Shown here: positions 27,856-33,954 of the stretch, piece by piece | Numbering within the stretch: position 1 is the stretch's first letter | Layout of the letters: every line of letters starts with the position of its first letter | Virus record (IMG/VR): IMGVR_UViG_3300006875_000037 | Span: 1 to 46,114 of that record | Length of the DNA stretch: 46,114 nucleotides | Reading direction: 5' to 3' (one strand) | From: a virus | The notes under the pieces: generated by a model | Seen by the model: the letters and a program-made list of their open reading frames with translations, nothing else | Told to the model about the DNA's origin: nothing | The model's database searches: none | Translations under genes and position numbers: made by a program

Positions 27856-28385
27856 TGCCCCCGGCGGAAGTGCGCCAGCCAGACATCCTTGAGCCGCTGC
27901 TCCAGCGGGAACGGTTGGATCACGGGGTTCAGCTCCTGCCCCAGGACCGCCCGCGTCCAGGGTCGAGGGGGCAGGTAGACCGGCCTGGCGCCCTTCCGCG
28001 GTGGGCGGCGGCCCCAGGCCCAGATCCAAGCCCCTTCATGCACCGCCGTGGCGTAGTTGGCCGACCACGCGAAGCGAGCTTGGTAGGGGCTGGTCATACC
28101 CCAGTGGCCGGTCTGGCGCAGGTTCCCGAAGTCGATCAGGTTCCGCGGATTGCCGGCCCGCGTCCCCTCGCCGGCCCGGTAGCTTGCCAGCTTCTCCCGC
28201 AACGTGGCGCCGCTGAGCTTCCGGGTCGGCAGATCACGGGGCCAGTTCCAAGCCTTGGCGGTGAAGCTCTGCTGAAACGCGGCGAACAGCTCCCCCATCG
28301 CGGCCTTGGTCGCCGCTTGCGCCGCTGCTACGGCCTTGGCCTCCAGGTCGGCCATCTCCACCTGCACCCTGACCCGGGAGCTCAC
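27843..28385 (-). CDS. Head-tail joining protein, HK97 gp10-like
   Basis: 180 aa. An N-terminal helix (MADLEAKAVAAAQAATKAAMGELFAAFQQSF) precedes a folded part with NLRQTGHWGMTSPYQARF and SANYATAVHEGA. The pattern of a tail-completion protein with LR-TG... followed by A-x-x-V-H-x-G is typical of the HK97 gp10/tail attachment family. It overlaps the upstream gene by 4 nt and lies between head-closure and tail genes. Confidence 0.65.
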   Translation of the reverse strand: MSSRVRVQVEMADLEAKAVAAAQAATKAAMGELFAAFQQSFTAKAWNWPRDLPTRKLSGATLREKLASYRAGEGTRAGNPRNLIDFGNLRQTGHWGMTSPYQARFAWSANYATAVHEGAWIWAWGRRPPRKGARPVYLPPRPWTRAVLGQELNPVIQPFPLEQRLKDVWLAHFRRGQSES

Positions 28386-28858
28386 GCCGGCACCTCAAAA
28401 GCAACGGCGATGGCATCGCCCAGGTTCTGGCGCAGTTCGTCGCCGATGCCGCCGACCCCGAAGGCGCCGAACAGCTCCGAGATCGTGGCCTGGCCGAGCA
28501 TCCCGCCAGAGGATCGGGTGGGGAGGTTCTCAAGCTTCCCGAGGAACGCGCGGGCCTTCACTCCGGGCAGCAGCCCATCAGGCGCCAGGCCTGTGGTGTT
28601 CCAGCTGAACGCCGATTGCGCTGCCAGCCAATTCACGCCGCTCGGCACCGTTGCCCACTGGGTGATGAAGCCCGATCGACTGCCGCTGGTGGCCTTGACG
28701 CTGGGCAACGCCTGGGGTGCCCCCACCTGCCCCTTCAGGAACACCTCGATCACGATCGGAGCGCCAGCTGCTGGCACGCCATCGCGGAAGCTGGTCACTA
28801 CCCCCGGCGGTGTCCACACCATGCGGAGGTTGGCGTAGGGGGCGAAGTCGGTAGCCAT
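28382..28858 (-). CDS. Head closure or neck protein candidate
   Basis: 158 aa, ATG 28858 behind a variant junction motif. It starts MATDFAPYANLRMVWTPPG, followed by a beta-rich middle (APIVIEVFLKGQVGA, FSWNTTGLAPDGLL) and a small-residue C-terminus. Placed directly before the gp10-like gene, it is a candidate head closure or stopper protein. No motif proves it. Confidence 0.5.
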   Translation of the reverse strand: MATDFAPYANLRMVWTPPGVVTSFRDGVPAAGAPIVIEVFLKGQVGAPQALPSVKATSGSRSGFITQWATVPSGVNWLAAQSAFSWNTTGLAPDGLLPGVKARAFLGKLENLPTRSSGGMLGQATISELFGAFGVGGIGDELRQNLGDAIAVAFEVPA

Positions 28859-28895
28859 GCCCTGAGGTTTCCGGGCTGGTTTCGCTCAAGCAAAA

Positions 28896-28916
28896 GCCCC
28901 GGCGGTGGGCCGGGGC
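28896..28916 (-). terminator. Terminator copy 1 (GCCCCGGC stem)
   Basis: GCCCCGGC/GCCGGGGC, 8-bp perfect stem with a 5-nt loop, followed on the minus strand by TTTTG. It lies 23 nt downstream of the 28939 gene. The same stem is reused twice more within 800 nt. Confidence 0.85.
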
Positions 28917-28938
28917 GGAGGGGTGGTTGCTGCAGCCT

Positions 28939-29115
28939 TCAGGCCGCTTTCCCGTAGATCCTGATCATCAGGAGCTTGCGGGCGTCAATGGGGCAAGCCA
29001 GGGCGGTCTTTTCGATTTCCTTGGGCCAGTAGGCGTTGTCGTCTGCGCAGTAGCTTTCGATGGTTTCGGTGTAAACGGAGCCGATGCGTTCGGCATAGGC
29101 GAGGTTGTTGGCCAT
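28939..29115 (-). CDS. Small unknown protein, cassette 1
   Basis: 58 aa from ATG 29115 (MANNLAYAERIGSVYTETIE). It has its own promoter, leader hairpin and terminator, so it is an independent unit. Sequence features: acidic N-half with CADDNAYWPKEIEK, then a basic C-terminus (RKLLMIRIYGKAA). Longer in-frame upstream reading runs through the leader and is rejected. Function unknown. Confidence 0.65.
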   Translation of the reverse strand: MANNLAYAERIGSVYTETIESYCADDNAYWPKEIEKTALACPIDARKLLMIRIYGKAA

Positions 29116-29132
29116 GGGTGGTTCGTGGGTGG

Positions 29133-29188
29133 CGGAAGGTCTCCCTTCCGATGAACCAACCATAACACACGGTTGCCGGAAATGAAAA
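29133..29188 (-). promoter_or_regulatory. Cassette 1 promoter, dyad operator and leader hairpin
   Basis: Minus strand: TTTTCA (29188-29183), 18-nt spacer, TATGGT (29164-29159) with an upstream TG. CAACC-N9-GGTTG (29157-29175) is a dyad that covers the -10. The early transcript folds CGGAAGG-GAGA-CCTTCCG (29133-29150). The -35 overlaps the U-run of the next terminator. Confidence 0.6.
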
Positions 29189-29212
29189 AGCCCCGGCGGT
29201 GGGCCGGGGCGG
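29151..29212. repeat. 62-bp perfect direct repeat, left copy
   Basis: Identical to 29620-29681. It includes the dyad promoter and the terminator stem. The two copies flank the 29215-29586 gene. Confidence 0.9.
29190..29210 (-). terminator. Terminator copy 2
   Basis: Same 8-bp GCCCCGGC stem as copy 1, followed by TTTTTCATTT on the minus strand. It ends the cassette 2 gene just before the cassette 1 promoter. Confidence 0.85.
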
Positions 29213-29214
29213 GA

Positions 29215-29586
29215 TCAGATGGTCACCCCAAGGGCGCGATCCTGAAGCCACTGAGAGAAGCTGCCGTGAACGCCATGGCCGCCGGTTTGGTGGTAGTTGG
29301 TCAGCTGGGTTTTCAGGACTGGGTTGGCGTGATCATCGGCCTGCCAGGCAGCAAGCGCCTCTGCATTGGCTGCCATCTTGATTAGGCGCCTTTGGCGGCG
29401 GGCCTCTTCCGCAAACACTTCTTGGCGGATCTGCTTGTCGGTCTTGCCGCTATTCCGTGCGGCACAGGTCCGGCCGTAATGAAGGATCCCTCCGTTACTG
29501 AGCCGCATGGCGACCGTGGCTTTTAGCTCGGAGCGACCGCAGCAGTCGCAGGTGTCGATTTCGTCTGTGATGTAGAGAGCTTTCAT
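29215..29586 (-). CDS. Zinc-finger-like unknown protein, cassette 2
   Basis: 123 aa from ATG 29586 (MKALYITDEIDTCDCCGRSE). CxCC near residue 13 and Cys in HYGRTCAARN can form a one-metal ribbon. A charged helix follows (RQEVFAEEARRQRRLIKMAANAEA). The C-terminus has NYHQTGGHGVHGSFSQWLQ. It has its own promoter and terminator and is bracketed by 62-bp perfect direct repeats. Function unknown; nucleic acid binding is possible. Confidence 0.65.
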   Translation of the reverse strand: MKALYITDEIDTCDCCGRSELKATVAMRLSNGGILHYGRTCAARNSGKTDKQIRQEVFAEEARRQRRLIKMAANAEALAAWQADDHANPVLKTQLTNYHQTGGHGVHGSFSQWLQDRALGVTI

Positions 29587-29602
29587 GGTTCCGATGGGTG
29601 GC

Positions 29603-29657
29603 GCAGGGTCTCCCCTGCAATGAACCAACCATAACACACGGTTGCCGGAAATGAAAA
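29603..29657 (-). promoter_or_regulatory. Cassette 2 promoter, dyad and leader hairpin
   Basis: Minus strand TTTTCA (29657-29652), 18 nt, TATGGT (29633-29628); dyad CAACC-N9-GGTTG at 29626-29644. The leader hairpin GCAGGG-GAGA-CCCTGC (29603-29618) contains an SD-like AGGGGAG and ends 17 nt before the ATG. Confidence 0.6.
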
Positions 29658-29681
29658 AGCCCCGGCGGTGGGCCGGGGCGG
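29620..29681. repeat. 62-bp perfect direct repeat, right copy
   Basis: Matches 29151-29212 at every base; the copies are 469 nt apart. Recombination between them would delete or multiply cassette 2. Confidence 0.9.
29659..29679 (-). terminator. Terminator copy 3
   Basis: Third GCCCCGGC/GCCGGGGC stem with the same loop and U-run, 22 nt after the cassette 3 stop. Confidence 0.85.
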
Positions 29682-29700
29682 AATAATGAGGCCAGCAAGA

Positions 29701-29919
29701 TCAGGGCTTGCGATAGCCCTTTGTTTTAAGATTGGCGTAATAACTGCGTGCATCGCCAATCCAGTTATATCCGCCTTCGTAAAGCTTCCAGCCGCTATCA
29801 ATAGCTTTGTAATGCTGCATCATTATTTGATGATTCCCAGCATCCGTAAAGCAAACAATATGCTTGCCGCTTGGGGCCATCAGCAGATGGCCGGCAATCT
29901 CAGTCTGAGCAGTGATCAT
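29701..29919 (-). CDS. Small unknown protein, cassette 3
   Basis: 72 aa from ATG 29919 (MITAQTEIAGHLLMAPSGKH). Sequence pattern beta-beta-alpha (HIVCFTDAGNHQIMMQHYKA), then DSGWKLYEGGYNWIGDARSYY. It is AT-richer than its surroundings. Own leader hairpin and terminator. Function unknown. Confidence 0.65.
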   Translation of the reverse strand: MITAQTEIAGHLLMAPSGKHIVCFTDAGNHQIMMQHYKAIDSGWKLYEGGYNWIGDARSYYANLKTKGYRKP

Positions 29920-29935
29920 GGTTCCGTTGGGTGGT

Positions 29936-29966
29936 GCAGGGTCTCCCCTGCGTTGACCCAACCCTA
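29936..29966 (-). promoter_or_regulatory. Cassette 3 promoter and leader hairpin
   Basis: -10 TAGGGT (29966-29961) preceded by TGT, and the same GCAGGG-GAGA-CCCTGC hairpin (29936-29951) as cassette 2. The upstream half of the CAACC dyad is degenerate and no good -35 is present, so it may be weaker or need an activator. Confidence 0.5.
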
Positions 29967-29975
29967 ACACACGAT

Positions 29976-30179
29976 TCACCCCTTGGCGCCATCCCGCTGC
30001 TTCCGCTGCTTCCGCTGCCATCGGGCCTGCCGATCAGCTCGGTAGGCCCGCCCCTCCGGCGCCAGCCGCTCCCAACACCTGGGGCACAGCAGCTCTGACC
30101 GCGTGCCCTTGTGGCGGGCCTGGCAGGTGGTGCAGATAAGGGCGCAGCCGTAGGGGGCCTGGGGGATGGGGTCAGGCAT
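29976..30179 (-). CDS. Small zinc-ribbon protein
   Basis: 67 aa, ATG 30179. CTTC and CPRC pairs (residues about 16-36) form a zinc ribbon; the C-terminus is basic (RADRQARWQRKQRKQRDG). The first eight residues, MPDPIPQA, are identical to those of the overlapping upstream gene, which shows that the start region was duplicated. Likely nucleic-acid binding. Confidence 0.65.
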   Translation of the reverse strand: MPDPIPQAPYGCALICTTCQARHKGTRSELLCPRCWERLAPEGRAYRADRQARWQRKQRKQRDGAKG

Positions 30180-30366
30180 TGCGGTCCCTAATCGCCTTCA
30201 GGCCTGCCGCCACCTGCCGCAGGCGAGCCCGCTGCTCGGGATCGAGCATGGCTTGCTGGAATGTCGCGACGATCGTGTCGGCCATCTTCTGGAAGGTGGC
30301 GCCGATCAAACGAATCGCCTGGATCTGCTCAGGGGTTGGGATGGCCTGGGGGATTGGGTCAGGCAT
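30172..30366 (-). CDS. Small helical protein sharing MPDPIPQA start
   Basis: 64 aa from ATG 30366. Apart from the shared N-terminus it is a helical protein (EQIQAIRLIGATFQKMADTI, DPEQRARLRQVAAGLKAIRD). It overlaps the next gene by 8 nt and the previous one by 8 nt, so three genes are translated as a chain. Function unknown. Confidence 0.6.
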   Translation of the reverse strand: MPDPIPQAIPTPEQIQAIRLIGATFQKMADTIVATFQQAMLDPEQRARLRQVAAGLKAIRDRNA

Positions 30367-30628
30367 CGGCCTGCTCCTGGCCAACCTGGATCGCGTCAAC
30401 CAGCGCGAAAAACTTAGCCCGGATTCTATAGCGCTCGTCTTGCCGGACTATCTCAGATTCAGGCCCCTTGGCTAAGATTGGCTCATCCGGCACAATCACA
30501 TGGATGGCGGCTCGGATAGCAGCCAAACGATCGCCATTGACACCTGGACGTATTTCACCAAAGGTGCTCATACTTCTGAGCACAGAATCGTAGGAGGCGC
30601 GAAGCTCACCAGGGGTGGGGATGGTCAT
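30359..30628 (-). CDS. Small unknown protein
   Basis: 89 aa, ATG 30628 (MTIPTPGELRASYDSVLRSM). Helical N-terminus, a Pro-containing middle (HVIVPDEPILAKGPESE) and an amphipathic C-terminal helix (RIRAKFFALVDAIQVGQEQ). Overlaps its downstream neighbour. No family recognised. Confidence 0.65.
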   Translation of the reverse strand: MTIPTPGELRASYDSVLRSMSTFGEIRPGVNGDRLAAIRAAIHVIVPDEPILAKGPESEIVRQDERYRIRAKFFALVDAIQVGQEQADA

Positions 30629-30663
30629 GGCGTGTTGCTGCGGTGGGATGGGTTGCGGGTGGG

Positions 30664-30825
30664 TCAGGCGGCGGTCGGCCCCTGTGGGTAGAAGTCGCGG
30701 CCGTTGCAGGTTGCCGCCAGGAGTCGAGCTGCGGCGGCTTGCAGGGCCTCGGAGAGAGCCTGGTATTCGGCCCTGAGGGTTTCAGCCCCAGTGCCGTTGA
30801 TGTGAATTGTTGGCAGGGTCGTCAT
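30664..30825 (-). CDS. Small phage protein (NGTGAETLRAEY type)
   Basis: 53 aa, ATG 30825. It reads MTTLPTIHINGTGAETLRAE, then YQALSEALQAAAARLLAATC and NGRDFYPQG. This short protein type, with IHxNGT...LxxxY...NGRDFYPQG, is common in tailed phages of other bacteria as a small protein of unknown role. It ends 36 nt before the next gene. Confidence 0.7.
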   Translation of the reverse strand: MTTLPTIHINGTGAETLRAEYQALSEALQAAAARLLAATCNGRDFYPQGPTAA

Positions 30826-30861
30826 GCAAGGGGTGCGGCGGGGTGAGTCGGCGAATGGGCT

Positions 30862-31131
30862 TCAACGGGCCAGAAGGTTGGCGGGTACAATCCGCAGATT
30901 ATGGTCATGCTTCCAACCGTGGACCCTTTCGCAACTGGATAGCAACCGTTCGGCTTCTTCTCTTGACACAGGCTTTGGTGGGTTGTCCATACCAAGAAAG
31001 ACAGGCCTGTGTCTTAACTGAGGCACGCTATGCCATGTAACATACGCATCGCGGGGAAAATCGCTTTGTAGGTTTTTACCCATAGTGTGCATGCCCCTAG
31101 GCTCTTGCAGTGTTGCCAGAACGTAAAACAT
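30862..31131 (-). CDS. Small unknown protein
   Basis: 89 aa, ATG 31131, 11 nt after the first GCGGTGGAATGG leader repeat. It reads MFYVLATLQEPRGMHTMG, with a C-terminal helix (SREEAERLLSSCERVHGWKH). It is AT-richer than the window average. Function unknown. Confidence 0.6.
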   Translation of the reverse strand: MFYVLATLQEPRGMHTMGKNLQSDFPRDAYVTWHSVPQLRHRPVFLGMDNPPKPVSREEAERLLSSCERVHGWKHDHNLRIVPANLLAR

Positions 31132-31141
31132 TGATCACAAT

Positions 31142-31180
31142 GCGGTGGAATGGTTGCCGGATAGGCTCCGGCGGGCCGGG
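31142..31180 (-). repeat. 39-nt leader repeat, copy A
   Basis: Differs from copy B (31545-31583) at one position in 39. Its core, GCCGGAGCCTATCCGGC on the minus strand, is a hairpin with a 5-nt loop. It lies right upstream of the 31131 start. Confidence 0.8.
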
Positions 31181-31188
31181 AGATGGAA

Positions 31189-31524
31189 TCAGTTAAAAAT
31201 CGCTCCTTCCCTGCCAAAGGTAACACTAATCCGGTTTTTATTTGCAATATCACAAGCTTCCGCCAATGCGCTTTTGACATACACGCCAAAAGCGCTCATA
31301 CCAGGGCTAATTTCAATGTTTCTTATTTGATCGGGAAGCGCAACAAAACAGGACCATCCTTCACCAAACAAGCGAATAAGCTCCCTAGGGTTATCCCTAG
31401 ATTGATCGGCGTTTTGCCAGAGTGTGATTACTTTTTCGAACAGCTCCTTATCTTTTTGATCTTGGAAGCAAATCAGCCTCTGCGTGATCATGAGTGAGCT
31501 GTATGCGGGGTTGATCCAGTTCAT
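31189..31524 (-). CDS. Unknown protein, 111 aa
   Basis: ATG 31524, upstream of which copy B of the leader repeat is found. It has a helical N-half (LICFQDQKDKELFEKVITLW) and a C-half with ISPGMSAFGVYVKSALAEA. Low GC content compared with the flanks suggests recent gain. A 28-codon GTG-initiated reading frame through copy B ends in an ATGA overlap with this start and could serve as leader peptide. Confidence 0.6.
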   Translation of the reverse strand: MNWINPAYSSLMITQRLICFQDQKDKELFEKVITLWQNADQSRDNPRELIRLFGEGWSCFVALPDQIRNIEISPGMSAFGVYVKSALAEACDIANKNRISVTFGREGAIFN

Positions 31525-31544
31525 GGTGACGTGAGCTTGGGGGT

Positions 31545-31583
31545 GCGGTGGAATGGTTGCCGGACAGGCTCCGGCGGGCCGGG
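31545..31583 (-). repeat. 39-nt leader repeat, copy B
   Basis: See copy A at 31142; single T/C difference. Located 20-60 nt upstream of the 31524 start. Confidence 0.8.
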
Positions 31584-31590
31584 GGTGGGG

Positions 31591-31776
31591 TCAGGCGTCA
31601 ACAACACCAGCGGCGGCGTTGATTACACGCCACTGCTCTGGCCAGGTACCGGCGGTGCGATTGCAAGACGACCACCACCAGCGAGCGGCGGAGCGGCGGT
31701 AGCGGCGGGGTGCAGTTGGCCACCAGGCGGCGACTTGGGCGGCCCTGCGGGTGGCGCGGGCGGATGCGGGAAGCAT
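31591..31776 (-). CDS. Small Trp/Arg-rich protein
   Basis: 61 aa, ATG 31776. It is strongly basic and rich in Trp (QVAAWWPTAPRRYRR, ARWWWSSCNR, TWPEQWRVI). Copy C of the leader repeat lies just upstream. The composition resembles cationic membrane-active or DNA-binding peptides, but the high GC content also produces such shadows, so it is tentative. Confidence 0.4.
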   Translation of the reverse strand: MLPASARATRRAAQVAAWWPTAPRRYRRSAARWWWSSCNRTAGTWPEQWRVINAAAGVVDA

Positions 31777-31780
31777 GGGT

Positions 31781-31823
31781 GCGGTGGGCGTGGGGTGGGT
31801 GCCGGATGGGCTCCGGCGGGCCG
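31781..31823 (-). repeat. Leader repeat, diverged copy C
   Basis: Keeps GCCGGA-TGGGCTCCGGCGGGCCGGG but diverges in the proximal half. It precedes the 31776 start by 5 nt, as copies A and B precede theirs. Confidence 0.65.
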
Positions 31824-31848
31824 GGGGATGGCTTCTGTGGATTGCGCC

Positions 31849-32037
31849 TCAAGCCGCATGGAGATCATCAAAGATTTGGACCTCGGGCCGATATGGATAG
31901 TGAGACATCAGGGCCAGCTCCTTTTGCAGCCTGATGCGGCCCTCGGTTTTGTCTTTGGCGAAGAAGGACCGCAGGATGTCAGCGGGACCCGTGGTATTGG
32001 GGCGGCGGATGATGACGTGGAAGCGAGCGGCGGGCAT
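31849..32037 (-). CDS. Small unknown protein, cassette 4
   Basis: 62 aa, ATG 32037 (MPAARFHVIIRRPNTTGPAD). It has a mixed beta-alpha pattern (ILRSFFAKDKTEGRIRLQKE, HYPYRPEVQIFDDLHAA). It is expressed from the same promoter type as cassettes 1-3, with a related leader hairpin, but I find no GCCCCGGC-type terminator behind it. Function unknown. Confidence 0.65.
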   Translation of the reverse strand: MPAARFHVIIRRPNTTGPADILRSFFAKDKTEGRIRLQKELALMSHYPYRPEVQIFDDLHAA

Positions 32038-32055
32038 GGCTTGGTCGTGGGTGGT

Positions 32056-32115
32056 CGGGGTCGTCTCCGCCCCGTTAAATCAACCCTAACACATGGTTGC
32101 ACGATGCGCAACCAT
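32056..32115 (-). promoter_or_regulatory. Cassette 4 promoter, two dyads and leader hairpin
   Basis: -10 TAGGGT (32088-32083) lies within CAACC-N9-GGTTG (32081-32099). A second, longer inverted repeat ATGGTTGC-N7-GCAACCAT spans 32093-32115. Leader hairpin CGGGG/CCCCG at 32056-32074 contains GGAGAC, as in cassettes 1-3. Confidence 0.6.
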
Positions 32116-32251
32116 CACCCCCGCTGTTCACATTGCGCAATGGGACGCCCGGCCTTCGATACCGTTTCAAGCTGGCCCCAACGAAAACCAGCCACGGCTC
32201 CCCCCTTGCGGATGATGGGCCGACCGGACGCTGGGGGCAGGGTAGCCCCCC
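32116..32251. other. Gap with 12-bp palindrome
   Basis: 136 nt with no convincing gene. CATTGCGCAATG (32131-32142) is a perfect palindrome 43 nt upstream of the cassette 4 -10. A GGGGGC/GCCCCC hairpin near 32230-32250 follows the 32252 stop without a U-run. Confidence 0.5.
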
Positions 32252-32767
32252 TCAGCTCCTGACCAGAGTCATCCCCCCGCCAGTAGGGGAGGCAGGCTCC
32301 AGGCCCAGGGTCTGCAGGATCCTCCCCCGGAGCTGGGCGATTCGCGCGGCCAGCACCCCGCCAGCGGTGGAGTCAGCACGGCCGCCGGACTCGAACTTCA
32401 CCTGTAGGAGGCTGGTGTCCCACTCCAGAACATCAGCCTTGCGCTTGATGTCGTCCCGGGTGAGCGTGGTTCCCGGCATTGGCCCCTGGTAGCTCTGCAC
32501 ATTGCCCAGGTGTGCCGTGCCATCGCTCACCTGATCCGCCCAGGTCAGCTCCAGCTCTTCCGCCTCATCGATCCAGGCCTGCACCTTCCGCACCGTGGCG
32601 GGGCTGGTGTCGGCCGCCCGGTTCATCGCCACGGTGAGCTGGATCAGGTTGTGATTCGCGATCGGCCAGCCCAGGTAGCCCCGGATCAGTTCGCGGTCCT
32701 CAACGTCGCTGTCGTCGTTGGGTCGCCATAGGGCGTTGAGCTCGGGGACCGGGGATAGAAGAGGCAT
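32252..32767 (-). CDS. Unknown late protein, possible head-tail connector
   Basis: 171 aa, ATG 32767. It is helical (LIQLTVAMNRAADTSPATVR, KVQAWIDEAEELELTWADQV), then NVQSYQGPMPGTTLTRDDIKRKADVLEWD and a C-terminal helix. Small all-helical proteins at this point of the late operon are often gp6-type connectors. The fold pattern allows it, but no motif is decisive. Confidence 0.55.
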   Translation of the reverse strand: MPLLSPVPELNALWRPNDDSDVEDRELIRGYLGWPIANHNLIQLTVAMNRAADTSPATVRKVQAWIDEAEELELTWADQVSDGTAHLGNVQSYQGPMPGTTLTRDDIKRKADVLEWDTSLLQVKFESGGRADSTAGGVLAARIAQLRGRILQTLGLEPASPTGGGMTLVRS

Positions 32768-32802
32768 CGGTGGGGTGGGGCTGGTGGAGGTTGCCGGGAG
32801 GG

Positions 32803-33891
32803 TCAGGAGCGCTTGCGGCGAGGTTTGCGGCGGGGCTTGGGCGCCGCTCCCTTCGCCGCCGGCAACAGCAACGGCCCACGGGGCTTGGCCGGAGCCCCCG
32901 CTTTCGCCTTGCCGCCCTTGGCACCCTTGGCGGGTTTCGGCTTCGGGAGCTGAGCAAGCAGGCTGTCGCGCATCTGGGTCAGCCGGGCCAGATCCTTGGC
33001 GCGGCCGCCTGCATCTGGGTGGGCCCGCTTGGCGAGCTTGCGATAGGCCTGATTGATCTCGTCGCGGCTGGCACCGGGCTGCAGGCCGAACACGTACCGA
33101 ACACGGTCGTTTTTGTGGATGTCGATCCCACGGAAGACGCCAGGGCCGTCCTTGCGGTTGCGCTCGGACTGCGGCACGCCGATGTTGTTTCTGTAAATCC
33201 GCTCCCAGTCGCTGCGGGTGCGTGGTTGGCGACCCATGGCAACGCCATTGGGGCCATTGCCGGTGACGCCGGCTACAAGGGCATACATCATTTCGAAGTC
33301 TTTCTTGCTCCTGACACCCCGCTCTCGCGCGTGCTTGCGCACTGCAGACCTCAGCTCAGCCATGCTCATCGTCTCCACTGCCTTGCCGTCCTGGAATCGC
33401 TCCCCGGCCACGGTGCCGCGGCGCTGAACCGTGGCCTTGATCCGCCGGGCCTTCTCGGATCTGGTGGGCTTCACGGGAGGCTTCACTGGAGCTGGCGCAG
33501 GCTTGCCGGTCTTACCCCGCTTGAATGCCACATCGAGGCGCTTGAGCTTCACCCTGCCGGTCTTCGTCGCTTCGCGCAGCTTGTTCCGAGCCTTGGTCAC
33601 CGCACCCTTGCGGGCCCCCTTGGATCGCGTGCTTGCCGTGGTGTCAGCCTCAGCTGCAGCGAGCTTGGCCTTGGCCGCCGATACCGCCCGCCGCTGCGGC
33701 ACGAGACCGCGGCGCTTGGGTGGCGGTGATCCCTTGCGCCTGGCGGGCACCGAGGGCATGGAGGCTGCCGAAGGCTTGGCCGGGCCCACAGCCTTCGCGG
33801 CCTTCGCGGTCTTGGCCTTGCCGCCGCCAGAGCGAACCGTCCCACCAGAGGCGAAGCGTCCGCTGTTGTCTCGCTTGTAAGTGCGGGCCAT
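32803..33891 (-). CDS. Basic MARTYKRD-family protein 3 with J domain
   Basis: 362 aa, ATG 33891. Residues 1-17 are MARTYKRDNSGRFASGG. Residues about 58-110 carry the shared RRGLVPQRRAVSAAKAKL and GAVTKARNKLREA module. The middle is basic, with ERGVRSKKDFEMMYALVAG. Residues about 250-320 are a DnaJ-type J domain (VFGLQPGASRDEINQAYRKL, HPD at 291-293). The end is a Lys/Arg/Pro tail. A J domain recruits and activates a DnaK-type Hsp70. Joined to a DNA-binding-like tail in the late operon, it could bring host DnaK to phage DNA or to head assembly. Confidence 0.75.
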   Translation of the reverse strand: MARTYKRDNSGRFASGGTVRSGGGKAKTAKAAKAVGPAKPSAASMPSVPARRKGSPPPKRRGLVPQRRAVSAAKAKLAAAEADTTASTRSKGARKGAVTKARNKLREATKTGRVKLKRLDVAFKRGKTGKPAPAPVKPPVKPTRSEKARRIKATVQRRGTVAGERFQDGKAVETMSMAELRSAVRKHARERGVRSKKDFEMMYALVAGVTGNGPNGVAMGRQPRTRSDWERIYRNNIGVPQSERNRKDGPGVFRGIDIHKNDRVRYVFGLQPGASRDEINQAYRKLAKRAHPDAGGRAKDLARLTQMRDSLLAQLPKPKPAKGAKGGKAKAGAPAKPRGPLLLPAAKGAAPKPRRKPRRKRS

Positions 33892-33911
33892 TCACCATGC
33901 GCCTGGTATCG

Positions 33912-33929
33912 CAGTTTTCCGGAAAACTG
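33912..33929. promoter_or_regulatory. 18-bp palindrome between divergent basic protein genes
   Basis: CAGTTTTCCGGAAAACTG is a perfect palindrome centred between the starts of basic proteins 3 (minus) and 4 (plus). It also contains a symmetric form of the junction motif, reading CCGGAAAACTGAGGC toward the plus-strand gene. Confidence 0.6.
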
Positions 33930-33954
33930 AGGCATTCGATGCAACCCCCTCCCT

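Noticed and set aside
31531-32262. Plus-strand frame of 243 codons through the small-gene region
   Set aside because: Gly/Pro-rich translation of GC-rich DNA, crossing promoters, hairpins and leader repeats of minus-strand units.
32140-32262. Short plus-strand frame MGRPAFDTV...
   Set aside because: 40 codons, no ribosome site, overlaps the convergent 32252 gene; more likely intergenic.
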